64,000 bases of DNA. Origin: VRUE01 sp963718775 (lineage in GTDB: Bacteria > Actinomycetota > Thermoleophilia > Solirubrobacterales > 70-9). This document shows positions 50,085 through 58,151 of the stretch, in pieces; position 1 is the stretch's first letter, and every line of letters starts with the position of its first letter. The position numbers and the translations under genes are program-made. The notes under the pieces were generated by a model. That model was not told where the DNA came from. It did not search any database and was given only the letters and a program-made list of their open reading frames with translations. The stretch covers positions 186,001-250,000 of the forward strand of contig OY970377.1 in NCBI GenBank assembly GCA_963718775.1, given 5' to 3'.

Positions 50085-51295
50085 GACGCGTCGTCCTCTT
50101 CATAGCCCTGCTCGCGCCGCTGGCAAGCGGCGTCCAGCCGGCCGTCGCGGCCGAGGTCGACCACGCCGACTCTCGTTACGTGCGGCCGCTGCTAGCCGAC
50201 CCCGGTGGCGAGCCCGTCCTCGTCGAGCCCGACGGGCCTCTGTTCGAGCACTCGTTGCCCGGCTTCGCCGATCTGCGGATCGCCGACGCCCGCGGCAATG
50301 AGGTGGCTTGGCGGCAGGACCGGAGCAGAGGGAGCACCGCACCCGACGTGGCGCCGGTCCTCAACAGCGGCCGTCAGGGACGTTTCGCCGTCGCTCTCCT
50401 TGACCTCGGTGAACAGCGGAGGATCCGGGACCGCGTGTTCATCGAGGTCCCGGACCGGAGATTCGTCGGTCGCGCGGTGGTCCTCGGGGCCGACGACCGA
50501 CACGGTCCGTTCACGCGACTCTCGGCAACCGGAATCTACGATGCTCTCGGGGCGCAACCGGCGCGGAGCACGGTCGCCGTCTTCCCGCCGAGCGACTTCC
50601 GCTATCTGCTCGTCAGGGCCACCGGCGTCAGCCGCATCGTCGGCGCAAGGGTGTCCGGGGCTCGCCAGCGGCCTCGGCTCCTCCGGCGCACGGCCAGGTC
50701 GGTATCGCTGCGCCAGGATGGAACGCGCACGATCGTCACTCTCGATCTCGGCTTCCGCAACGTCCCGGTCGACGAGCTTCGGATCGCCGCCGGGACCGCG
50801 CGCTACGAGCGCGCGGTGGAGATCTCCGGCTCGAACCTTCGGCAGCGGTTCGTGCCGCTCGCCGCAGCGAGAATCGTCCGCTTCCCCGGCTCCGGCTCAG
50901 CGCCGATCGCGGTTGGAGCACGTCACCGTTACATCCGGATCGAAATCGACAACGGCGACGACGCGCCGCTGCGCGGAATCGAAGTCTCGGCCTGGAGCCG
51001 GTCGCGCGCCCTCCTGCTCGAGGGCGGACACCCGCCCCCCTACGCCGTCTACTACGGAAGCCCTCGGGCCAGCGCTCCCAGTTATGACTTCGCCCGCCTG
51101 CCGCCAGGCGCACTTGGGGTCGAACACGCGGTGCACGGTCGGCTGGGATCCGAGCGCCAAAACCCGGCCTTCGAGCCACCCGCCGACACCCGCTCGTTTG
51201 CCGCGCGCAACCCGGGACTCGTCACCGGCGCCCTCGCCCTTGCCGCTCTCGCTCTGGGCGCGGTTGGCCTGCTCGCGCTGAGAAAGCGGGCGTGA
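50081..51295 (+). CDS. DUF3999-like exported protein with C-terminal anchor
   Basis: 404 aa. Signal peptide MRRVVLFIALLAPLASGVQP, with cleavage near AVAAEV. A beta-rich ectodomain follows (FEHSLPGFADLRIADARGNE, VFIEVPDRRFVGRAVVLGAD, HRYIRIEIDNGDDAPLRGIE). The C-terminal TM is LVTGALALAALALGAVGLLA, followed by RKRA. The DUF2339-DUF3999 pairing and coupling suggest one envelope complex, role unknown. Confidence 0.75.
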   Translation: MRRVVLFIALLAPLASGVQPAVAAEVDHADSRYVRPLLADPGGEPVLVEPDGPLFEHSLPGFADLRIADARGNEVAWRQDRSRGSTAPDVAPVLNSGRQGRFAVALLDLGEQRRIRDRVFIEVPDRRFVGRAVVLGADDRHGPFTRLSATGIYDALGAQPARSTVAVFPPSDFRYLLVRATGVSRIVGARVSGARQRPRLLRRTARSVSLRQDGTRTIVTLDLGFRNVPVDELRIAAGTARYERAVEISGSNLRQRFVPLAAARIVRFPGSGSAPIAVGARHRYIRIEIDNGDDAPLRGIEVSAWSRSRALLLEGGHPPPYAVYYGSPRASAPSYDFARLPPGALGVEHAVHGRLGSERQNPAFEPPADTRSFAARNPGLVTGALALAALALGAVGLLALRKRA

Positions 51296-51328
51296 GCTGC
51301 CAGGGCAGGCCGGGCTGAAGCGCTGCGA

Positions 51329-51625
51329 TCAGGCGCCGCGGGTTCGCAGCGTCGCGATCTGGCTCTCGCCAAGCCGATCGAGCTCCTCGAGGATGCCTTC
51401 TACCAGCCTCCTTGACCGCGTGCCGTTTGCGGCCTCTTCCGCGAACGCTCCCAGCGTGACCGCGACATAGGGCCGAAAGCGCGGCGTCTCCGCCGCGACC
51501 GTGCCCAGTCGGTGCACGCCGGCGATCTGCACGGCATCGTTCTTGCCGTCGAGCATCAGCGTCGCCTGTGCGACCTCGTTCTCCCTCAACGTCCGGGCAG
51601 CGAAATAGGAGCCGAGCACCACCAT
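51329..51625 (-). CDS. Small hypothetical protein, possible truncated relative of a larger family
   Basis: 98 aa with no signal peptide; an in-frame stop lies just upstream of the ATG, so it cannot be longer. The segment YFAARTLRENEVAQATLMLD, then VQIAGVHRLGTVAAETPRF, is reminiscent of larger membrane proteins whose N-terminus reads TLxxNREGQ..., followed by a GGIYALERIA repeat. It may be a remnant of such a gene. No closer assignment is possible. Confidence 0.45.
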   Translation of the reverse strand: MVVLGSYFAARTLRENEVAQATLMLDGKNDAVQIAGVHRLGTVAAETPRFRPYVAVTLGAFAEEAANGTRSRRLVEGILEELDRLGESQIATLRTRGA

Positions 51626-51738
51626 CCGCCTCGTCTACCTGCATCGCGGAACTGTTCAACGATCGCGACCCGATCCCTGGGTTGATCGCCGGGCCTTCCG
51701 GGGCTAGCCTCAAAGAACTTCGAAGGAAGGACAAGACA

Positions 51739-52245
51739 ATGAGCGACAACGCCGAGACCGCGGTTCTGGCGGGAGGCTGTTTCTGGATCATGCAGCAACT
51801 GCTGCGCGACCGCGAGGGAGTCATCTCCACCCGCGTGGGACGGATCGGCGGCGAGAACGACAACCCAACGGAGGAGAGCAATTCCGGCCACGCCGAGGCG
51901 GTCGAAGTCGTCTTCGATCCGGAGCGGATCTCCTATCGGGACCTGCTCGAGTTCTTCTTCCAGGTCCACCGACCCGACCTTGGCGAGCATCTCGTCGGCT
52001 CCACCTACCGCTCGGGGATCTTCTATACGACCGACGAGCAGCGCAGGGTGGCCGCGGAGACGATCGTCGACGTGGACGCCTCGGGCCACTGGCCCGGCAA
52101 GGTCGTGACCGAAATCAGCGAGGCCGGCGCCTTCTGGGAGGCCGATGCCCAAGACCAGGGCTACTTCCAGCGCTATCCGGACGGCTGCACGCCTCCCTTC
52201 CCAGGATCCGGTGCGGAAGCCGCCAAGCGCGAAGCCACGGCCTAG
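51739..52245 (+). CDS. msrA: Peptide-methionine (S)-S-oxide reductase MsrA
   Basis: 168 aa. The catalytic Cys lies in VLAGGCFWIMQQLLRDREGV. GHAEAVEVVFDPERISYRDL and the GSTYRSGIFYTTDEQRRVAA block follow. It reduces the S-epimer of methionine sulfoxide in proteins. Two changes are notable: VGRIGGENDNP instead of VGYxGG, and the C-terminal resolving part is atypical (GYFQRYPDGCTPPFP). A GAAGGAAGG ribosome binding site precedes the ATG at 51739. Confidence 0.9.
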   Translation: MSDNAETAVLAGGCFWIMQQLLRDREGVISTRVGRIGGENDNPTEESNSGHAEAVEVVFDPERISYRDLLEFFFQVHRPDLGEHLVGSTYRSGIFYTTDEQRRVAAETIVDVDASGHWPGKVVTEISEAGAFWEADAQDQGYFQRYPDGCTPPFPGSGAEAAKREATA

Positions 52246-52288
52246 CCGAGTTGAAACCCCGGGTCATTGCTCAATACAGTTTCAGGCA

Positions 52289-53036
52289 ATGGTCGATCCG
52301 GAGGAACAAGAACCAGCCGCATCGGGGTCCAGACAACCAGCCAGGAAAGGGAGGGGACGCCTTCTTGCCGCCTACGCCACCGTCGCTGCGTTGGCACTCG
52401 TCGCCCTTGCTGCCGTCCTCGCCTTGTCGTCCGGGTCGGATTCTGCCGCCCACGGAAATCCCCACCTCAACCTGGATAGCGGGATCACCAACGGCATCTC
52501 CCCCGACAGTCGCGCCGGCATCGTGCTCGCAGAATCTGGAAAGCAGAGCCTCCATGAGGCAGCACGAGCCGCGGAGTGCGAGCTTCGGCTGCGACTACCG
52601 GACGAGGGTCACGAGCACATTTCACCCAGCGCCCCAGAACCGCGCTACGGGACGGAGCCGCCGACGTCTGGAGACCACGTCGACGAACAGCAGGCGGACG
52701 GCGCCTACCGTGAAACCCCTCCCGCCGTCAGCGTCGTGCACTCCCTCGAGCACGGTCGACTCGCGATCCAGTACCGGCCTCGACCTGCCGGAGCACGCAC
52801 AGCTCGAGCTGATCGGCCTGTTCGACACCATGTACGGAGGGACCCTCCTCTTCCCCAATCCAGACATGCCCTATATGGTCGCGGCCACCACTTGGACCAA
52901 CCTGTTGGGCTGCCGCTCCCACCTCGAAGCACCGACGCTGGCGGCCATCGAAGCGTTCGGTAGAGCGACTTGGGGGAGATTCGGCGGCGAGCCGGTGATC
53001 GGGCTCAAGCCAGCCGCTCCTACGCCAGGGTCTTGA
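52289..53036 (+). CDS. DUF3105-like membrane-anchored protein, frame interrupted
   Basis: An N-terminal anchor (LLAAYATVAALALVALAAVL) is followed by an outside domain with PEPRYGTEPPTSGDHVDEQQ, the family's PPTSGxH motif, and VSVVHSLEHGRLAIQYRP. Near 52770-52780 the frame shifts. The continuation is LDLPEHAQLELIGLFDTMYG, then PYMVAATTWTNLLGCRSHLE. Repaired length is about 248 aa. DUF3105 proteins are exported and of unknown function; the conserved His residues suggest metal binding. Confidence 0.7.
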
Positions 53037-53077
53037 CGCCCGGGAACCTACTGTGGCATATGCATCAATGCCTAAGG

Positions 53078-53552
53078 TCAAGACAGGATCGCCAATACCT
53101 CCCAGCCCTCCAGCAGAGCGAAGAAGTCTCCTTTTTTTGCATCGCACTCAAATTTCATTTCTTGCGAAATTTCTCCGGGGTTACCTTTAATAGTCCAGGT
53201 TGCCGTGCCAACTTTCTTACATTTAATTTTCTGCGTAGCACACTCTTCTTTGGGTTTTAGTGTCACTCCCACACAGCTTTTCCCCGAAAGTTCCAGAACT
53301 TCTTTGTCGCTGACTTCTTCATTGGTGATCGTTCCATCGGTTTTTGAGACATTTATCACGTAGAGTTTTCCTCCTTCGCCGACAACCATTAATCCCACCC
53401 CCCCCCTACCATTTCCCATTCACCTTCACCTTCCGAAACTCCAATTTCGATGGAAAAGAACAACTCGCAGATGCAACTGCCACGATGGGAACTCCGATAA
53501 GCACGCAGGCGCTGAACACGACAGCGCAGATACGGCGCTGGAACCTGATCAT
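53078..53552 (-). pseudogene. Small secreted protein with displaced signal peptide frame
   Basis: From ATG 53552, a strong Sec signal peptide is encoded (MIRFQRRICAVVFSACVLIG, then VPIVAVASASCS). The frame stops at a TAG about 40 codons in. The body (GGKLYVINVSKTDGTITNEE, SCVGVTLKPKEECATQKIKC, TIKGNPGEISQEMKFECDA) lies one base out of register. The shift must fall between 53410 and 53425. AGGGGAAGAA is a good ribosome binding site, so the start is real. The gene is clearly AT-richer than its surroundings and carries six Cys in the body, like the protein at 6300-7031. It is either a real pseudogene or a sequencing error. Confidence 0.55.
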
Positions 53553-53585
53553 TTCTTCCCCTCTCCCCTGACCTTGCGCTGATTA

Positions 53586-53607
53586 TTAGTCAGATTAAAC
53601 TGACTAA
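53586..53607. promoter_or_regulatory. Putative operator upstream of the 53552 secreted-protein gene
   Basis: TTAGTCAG-ATTAAA-CTGACTAA: perfect 8-bp arms with a 6-bp AT centre, 34 bp upstream of the start codon. It is AT-rich in a high-GC genome and has the form of a MarR/TetR site overlapping a promoter. Confidence 0.5.
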
Positions 53608-53715
53608 AATAGCAAGCAGAAGACACCTCGGCCTACTGGATCGTCGAGAACGCCCGTGGACGCAACGCCGCTGATAGACCAGCGGTCAAGCCGAGGTCAG
53701 CCAGCGCGATTTCAA

Positions 53716-53789
<74 letters not shown>

Positions 53790-53810
53790 CTATGGCTGAG
53801 GAGGGTAGCG

Positions 53811-54176
53811 CTAGGCGCTGAAGAGCTGGGCCAGGGAGCGGCCGACGTCGGGGGGCTCTTCCTCGCCCTTGGAGGCTGCTGCCGCGCCTTCGGCGAGGGC
53901 CTTGGCGGCGTCGGCTATCTGGTGGGTGCGACCGCCGCGGATGCTGCCGGTCTTCTTCGCTTCGGCCAAGTCGGATTCCATCAGGCCGGCAAGCTCGGCG
54001 AGGCGACGCAGGCCGACGGCGCCGGCCGCGCCTCTGAGCGCGTGAGCCTCGATGCGCATCGTCTCGAAATCGGTGGTCTCGGTCGCCAGGCCAGCGGCAA
54101 TCACGTCACAGCGACGGCGCGCCTCCTCGGCAAAAGACGCAAGCAGCTCTGCGTCAGGACTCGTTTTCTCACTCAT
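53811..54176 (-). CDS. HPt-domain phosphotransfer protein
   Basis: 121 aa, all helical. IEAHALRGAAGAVGLRRLAE has the phosphoacceptor His in the HxLKGxAGxxG-type motif. The rest is a four-helix bundle with acidic linker and C-terminal LAQLFSA. It would shuttle phosphate between a hybrid kinase and a response regulator encoded elsewhere, since none is adjacent. The ATG overlaps the stop of the upstream lipoprotein gene as ATGA. Confidence 0.85.
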   Translation of the reverse strand: MSEKTSPDAELLASFAEEARRRCDVIAAGLATETTDFETMRIEAHALRGAAGAVGLRRLAELAGLMESDLAEAKKTGSIRGGRTHQIADAAKALAEGAAAASKGEEEPPDVGRSLAQLFSA

Positions 54177-55252
54177 TCTCCGGTTAGCCCCTTCACGACA
54201 TTGGTTAGCTCTTCGACACCGAAGGCACCCTGGATCTCGGCGTCGATCCTTCCACTTTTGTCGATTGCGAACAGCCACGGCTCACCGGGCAGACGGAACG
54301 CGCGCACCTGCGCCCGCGTGCCCTTGTTGGGATCGTTGTCGTTGTAGATCTCCATGTGGATGAACGCCGCCTTGTCTCCGTAGAGCTGTTTGACCTGCTC
54401 CGCCACGTCGACGACCGGGCCGCAGACGCGACTCTGGCAGAACTGGGGGGTCGCAAACAAGAGCACGATCGGTTCCTTGCCAAGAGCGTCGGCGTAGTCG
54501 ACCTTGTTCTGGGTGTCCGGTGGGATCCGCGTGGTGATCTGAGAGAGGTCGCCACCGGCGTCGGACGGCGTCGGCGTGTGGATCAGCGGCGCCTTCTCGC
54601 CGACCCGCGGCACACCGGCGTAGGCGCCGACGTCGGCGCTCGGCAGCAGGCTCGCTGAAAGCTCGTCGCCCTGTCGGATCAGGGCCGCGATCTGCCACTC
54701 GCCGTCGCTTGGGAAGTCGAGCTGGGTCGTGTAGACGACGGTGGCGGCGCTGGGGTCGTCGGACGTGGTCTGCGCCTGAAAGGCGGGCTGCGTCTTCAGG
54801 GTTTCGAGTGCCGCCGGGAAAGGCCCGACCGCAGGCTGGTCAAGCGCACGCTCCGCCACTTTGCCGCTCGTCGCCGATGAGTCGCCGCCTTTGCCAGCGG
54901 GCACCGGCACCTTTGCCAGGTAGAGAGCCACTTCGGCGTCGGAGACCTGGCTGTGGTCGCGTTCGAAAACGCCGAACGGGTAGCGGTTGGAGCCCTTGAA
55001 GAAGGCCAGCGCAGCGGGTGAGACGACCAGTTCGCTGGGCTTGGCGTCTTCGTCTTCGAGCACTTCAGAGAGCGTCTTGCCCTTGGCGCTGGGGAAATCG
55101 CTCTTCGGCGGCGCCGGTCGGCTTTCGGCGCTGCTGGTCGAGCCGTCCGTCGAAGAGTCCGAGCTGTCCCCGCAGCCGCTGAGCACGGCTGCCGCCAGCG
55201 CCAGCAGGCAGGCGAGAGCGGCGAGAGCTCGGGTCGGGCGCATCGGCGGCAT
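54173..55252 (-). CDS. Lipoprotein with C-terminal thioredoxin-like domain
   Basis: 359 aa. N-terminal RALAALACLLALAAAVLSGC is a lipoprotein signal with the lipobox LSGC, followed by a Ser/Asp-rich linker. Residues about 220-359 form a thioredoxin-like fold (KEPIVLLFATPQFCQSRVCG, EIYNDNDPNKGTRAQVRAF, EPWLFAIDKSGRIDAEIQGA). The CQSRVC motif is CX4C, not the usual CXXC. Such proteins may assist redox folding or copper insertion outside the membrane. The start could be ATG 55252 or 55243. Its stop overlaps the HPt gene. Confidence 0.75.
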   Translation of the reverse strand: MPPMRPTRALAALACLLALAAAVLSGCGDSSDSSTDGSTSSAESRPAPPKSDFPSAKGKTLSEVLEDEDAKPSELVVSPAALAFFKGSNRYPFGVFERDHSQVSDAEVALYLAKVPVPAGKGGDSSATSGKVAERALDQPAVGPFPAALETLKTQPAFQAQTTSDDPSAATVVYTTQLDFPSDGEWQIAALIRQGDELSASLLPSADVGAYAGVPRVGEKAPLIHTPTPSDAGGDLSQITTRIPPDTQNKVDYADALGKEPIVLLFATPQFCQSRVCGPVVDVAEQVKQLYGDKAAFIHMEIYNDNDPNKGTRAQVRAFRLPGEPWLFAIDKSGRIDAEIQGAFGVEELTNVVKGLTGE

Positions 55253-55353
55253 GTTATTGCGCGATTGGTACGCGGCACCTTCCCCTTCGGCACGCAGCGG
55301 ACACCGGGAGAGGTAGGGTCCGCCCGACCATGGGCGAGCGCTAGGAGGGCGAA

Positions 55354-56085
55354 TTGGCGAAGCGAGCAGCACTGATAACTGGAGCATCGAGCGGGATTGG
55401 GCTGGCGATCGCCCGTGTCCTCGGCGAGGAGGGCTATGCGCTGACCGTTGCCGCGCGCCGGGCGGAGAAGCTCGAGAGCGCCGCCGAGGAGCTGCGCGCC
55501 GCGGGCATCGAGGTGCAGAGCGTCGCCGCCAACATGACCGACGAGGAGGACTTGGTCGGAGTCTTCGCCAAGCACCGTGAGGCCTACGGCCGCCTCGACG
55601 CCCTCGTCAACAACGCCGGGGTCGGGATCGGCGCTCCGATGGAGGAGATCCAGACCAAGCACATCGACATGCAGCTCGCCGTCAACCTACGGGCGCTGAT
55701 CATCGGTACTCGCGAGGGACTGCCGCTGCTGAAGCAGGCCGGCGCCGAGCACGGCAAGGCACTGATCGTCAACACTGCCTCGATCGCCGGCAAGGGCGGC
55801 CAGGCCTGGCTCTCGATCTACGCGGCGACCAAGGCGGCAGTGATCAACTTCACCCAGTCGACCCACCGCGAGGTCGGCAGCGCTGGGATCCAGTGCACGG
55901 CGCTGGCGCCGGGCTTCGTCGAGACGCCGATGACCGAGTTCGTCCAGCAGCAGATTCCGGGCGAGGAGATGATCCGGCCAGAGGATCTCGGCGAGGCCGT
56001 CCGCTTCCTCCTGCGCACCTCGCGCAACTGCCACGTCCCCGAGGTCGTCTTCACGCGCCCGGGTGAGGGCCTCGACACGCCCTGA
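55354..56085 (+). CDS. SDR-family NAD(P)-dependent oxidoreductase
   Basis: 243 aa, TTG start with AGGAGGGCG 6-8 bases upstream. Motifs: ITGASSGIGLAIARVLGEEG, NNAGVGIGAP, catalytic Ser in IVNTASIAGKGG, YAATKAAVINF. The C-terminus (FVETPMTEFVQQQIPGEEMI) is typical of classical SDRs. The substrate is unknown. It is followed after 7 bp by the glycosyltransferase gene. Confidence 0.88.
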   Translation: MAKRAALITGASSGIGLAIARVLGEEGYALTVAARRAEKLESAAEELRAAGIEVQSVAANMTDEEDLVGVFAKHREAYGRLDALVNNAGVGIGAPMEEIQTKHIDMQLAVNLRALIIGTREGLPLLKQAGAEHGKALIVNTASIAGKGGQAWLSIYAATKAAVINFTQSTHREVGSAGIQCTALAPGFVETPMTEFVQQQIPGEEMIRPEDLGEAVRFLLRTSRNCHVPEVVFTRPGEGLDTP

Positions 56086-56092
56086 CGGCAGC

Positions 56093-57286
56093 ATGCGGTT
56101 CCTAGTCGCCGCCTTTGGCGATCCTGGCCACGTCTTCCCTGCCATAGCTCTGGGGCGAGCGCTGCGCGAGCGCGACCACGAGGTCGTGATCGAGACCTGG
56201 GAGGAGCGGCGCGAGGCGGTCGAGGGCGCCGGACTGGGCTTCGCCGCGGCCGAGGAATACCGCATGTTCCCCCCGCCCGACCCGGATTCGGCCGAGGGAG
56301 CGCACGCCGCCGAAGCGGCGCGGGCGCTGCTGCCGCTGCTCGAGGAGATGCAGCCGCACGCGGTCGTCAGCGACATCCTCACCCTGGCTCCGTCGCTGGC
56401 AGCGGAGAAGGCAGGCGTGCCGCTGGCGACGCTGATCCCCCACATCTACCCCGTGGTCGAGCCGGGGCTGCCGTTCTTCGCGGTCGGCCTGCAGGCGCCC
56501 CGCACACCGGTCGGGCGAGCCATCTGGCGAACCGGCCAGCGGGCCCTGAACATCGGCCTCGAGCACGGCAGGCGGGACCTCAACCGGCAACGAGCAAGGC
56601 TCAACCTGGCCCCGGTGGAGCGCTTCCACGGCGGCATCAGTCCCGACCTGGCCCTGGTCGGCACGTTTCCCCAGCTCGAGTACCCGCGGCGCTGGCCGGC
56701 CGGGGTCGAGATCACCGGCCCGATGACCTTCGAGATCCCTCACCCCGAGATCGAGCTGCCGGCAGGCGACAAGCCACTGGTGCTCGTCGCGCCGAGCACC
56801 GCCCACGACTCGGGCAACCACCTGGTGCGTACAGCCCTGGCGGCCCTGGCCGACCAGCCGGTGCGGGTCGTGGCGACGACCAACCGGGTCGTGCCACAAA
56901 GCCCGATCGAGGTCCCCGCCAACGCGGCCCTGGTCGACTGGCTCAGCTACAGCCAGCTGATGCCCGCCGCCTCGCTGGTTATCTCGCACGGCGGGCATGG
57001 CACCGTCGCCCGCGCCCTCGGCGCCGGCACACCGCTCTTGATTTGCCCGATCATCGGCGACATGAGCGAGACCGCGATGCGCGTCTCTTGGGCCAAGTGC
57101 GGCCTCGCCCTCCCCTGGCGCCTCTGTAGCCCCACTCCGATGCGCTGGGCGGTGCAGCGCCTGCTCGGCGATCCCTCGTTCGCCCGGCACGCCAGCCAGC
57201 TGGCCAGCTGGAGCGACGCGCACGACGGCGCCGCCCGCGGCGCCGAGCTGGTCGAGCAACTCGCCGGCCGGCCCACGCCAAGCTGA
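56093..57286 (+). CDS. Glycosyltransferase, MGT/UGT-like (GT1 family)
   Basis: 397 aa. N-terminal acceptor domain begins MRFLVAAFGDPGHVFPAIAL with the catalytic His early (GHVFP). The C-terminal donor domain has PLVLVAPSTAHDSG, NAALVDWLSYSQLMPAASLV and ISHGGHGTVARALGAGTPLL, the GT-B UDP-sugar binding signature. It would glycosylate a small lipophilic acceptor such as a macrolide, steroid or flavonoid. ATG 56093 starts right at the conserved strand. Confidence 0.88.
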   Translation: MRFLVAAFGDPGHVFPAIALGRALRERDHEVVIETWEERREAVEGAGLGFAAAEEYRMFPPPDPDSAEGAHAAEAARALLPLLEEMQPHAVVSDILTLAPSLAAEKAGVPLATLIPHIYPVVEPGLPFFAVGLQAPRTPVGRAIWRTGQRALNIGLEHGRRDLNRQRARLNLAPVERFHGGISPDLALVGTFPQLEYPRRWPAGVEITGPMTFEIPHPEIELPAGDKPLVLVAPSTAHDSGNHLVRTALAALADQPVRVVATTNRVVPQSPIEVPANAALVDWLSYSQLMPAASLVISHGGHGTVARALGAGTPLLICPIIGDMSETAMRVSWAKCGLALPWRLCSPTPMRWAVQRLLGDPSFARHASQLASWSDAHDGAARGAELVEQLAGRPTPS

Positions 57287-57296
57287 GGAGAAGAAG

Positions 57297-57370
57297 CTCC
57301 GGGGGTGGGACTCGAACCCACAACCCCGCGGTTAACAGCCGCGTGCTCTGCCAAATTGAGCTACCCCGGA
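57297..57370 (-). tRNA. tRNA-Asn (GTT)
   Basis: 74 nt on the minus strand. The acceptor TCCGGGG pairs with CCCCGGA. It has the D arm GCTCAATTTGGCAGAGC, anticodon arm CGCGG-CTGTTAA-CCGCG with anticodon GTT, T arm GGTTGTGGGTTCGAGTCC, and discriminator G. No encoded CCA. A short duplicate of the tRNA 5' part (TGAGCTACC on the plus strand) follows just upstream of the gene at about 57377-57385. Confidence 0.93.
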
Positions 57371-57411
57371 CCGATCTGAGCTACCAAGGACAACCCGGCA
57401 GCACGACAACT

Positions 57412-58104
57412 CTAACGATCCTCGACCGGCACTTCCGTGACCCCAGCCTCGACCAGCGCATGGCAGTTTGCACACAAGAGCACGCACTTCCTGGCCTCTG
57501 CCCGCATCTGGTCAATTCCCCGGGTCATACCCCGGTATCCAAGATGAAAAAGCTTCTTGGATGGATCTCGATGATGAAACTGAAGAGCCGACTGGTGCTG
57601 ATTGAAACCACAGATTCGACATTGCCCTCCGGCCTCGTTGACAAGCTGACGCTTGACCAGCCGACGCCGCTCCGAGACAGCGGCAATGCTGCAATTCAGA
57701 CAGCGAAATCCTCCGTCCGCGCGTCGGACGAAGGTGGTGTGACCGTGGCGCCGGCAGCGTAGGCAGGTCTTCTCCAAGCCCATTTCCCGTGCAGCATCGC
57801 TTTCTCTGCGGCGTACCGAAGGCTCGGTCTCAAGGTCCAATCGCTTGAGCCAGTAGCGGACCGTCGAATACCCAAGACCAAGCTCGCTGGCGATCTTCCT
57901 GATCGAGCCACCCGCTTCAACCATTCCGCGAAGGCGCTCCGTGTCAATCGAGCCTTTGGGCGCATGACGTTCAGCTTGGCTTGCCTGCAGGCCATGTTTT
58001 TTCAGCCAATAGCTGACAGTCGAAGGGTGCTTTCCAGACAGCTCACCGATCACTTCGAGCGACATTTCCCTTGCCAAGCAATGCTCCAAAAATCGCTTGT
58101 CCAC
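57412..58104 (-). CDS. HNH endonuclease-like protein with two HTH motifs
   Basis: 230 aa, GTG start. Two homeodomain-like HTH segments: LEVIGELSGKHPSTVSYWLK (about 16-35) and IRKIASELGLGYSTVRYWLK (about 68-87). A CxxC...CxxC zinc site is present (CLRCRRHGH and CLNCS). The HNH core is CRICGFNQHQSALQFHHRDP with KCVLLCANCHALVEAGV, retaining the paired Cys, HH and CxxCH. It looks like an intact DNA-cutting or binding protein. It lies directly upstream of tRNA-Asn on the same strand. Confidence 0.8.
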   Translation of the reverse strand: MDKRFLEHCLAREMSLEVIGELSGKHPSTVSYWLKKHGLQASQAERHAPKGSIDTERLRGMVEAGGSIRKIASELGLGYSTVRYWLKRLDLETEPSVRRRESDAAREMGLEKTCLRCRRHGHTTFVRRADGGFRCLNCSIAAVSERRRLVKRQLVNEAGGQCRICGFNQHQSALQFHHRDPSKKLFHLGYRGMTRGIDQMRAEARKCVLLCANCHALVEAGVTEVPVEDR

Positions 58105-58151
58105 AGGGAAATATTGTCATTCAGGTCGGATAGAATACGAACAGATGTTCG

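Noticed and set aside
57376..57395. A second tRNA upstream of tRNA-Asn suggested by repeated TGAGCTACC
   Set aside because: Only the 5' end resembles a tRNA; no anticodon arm, T arm or acceptor partner follows.
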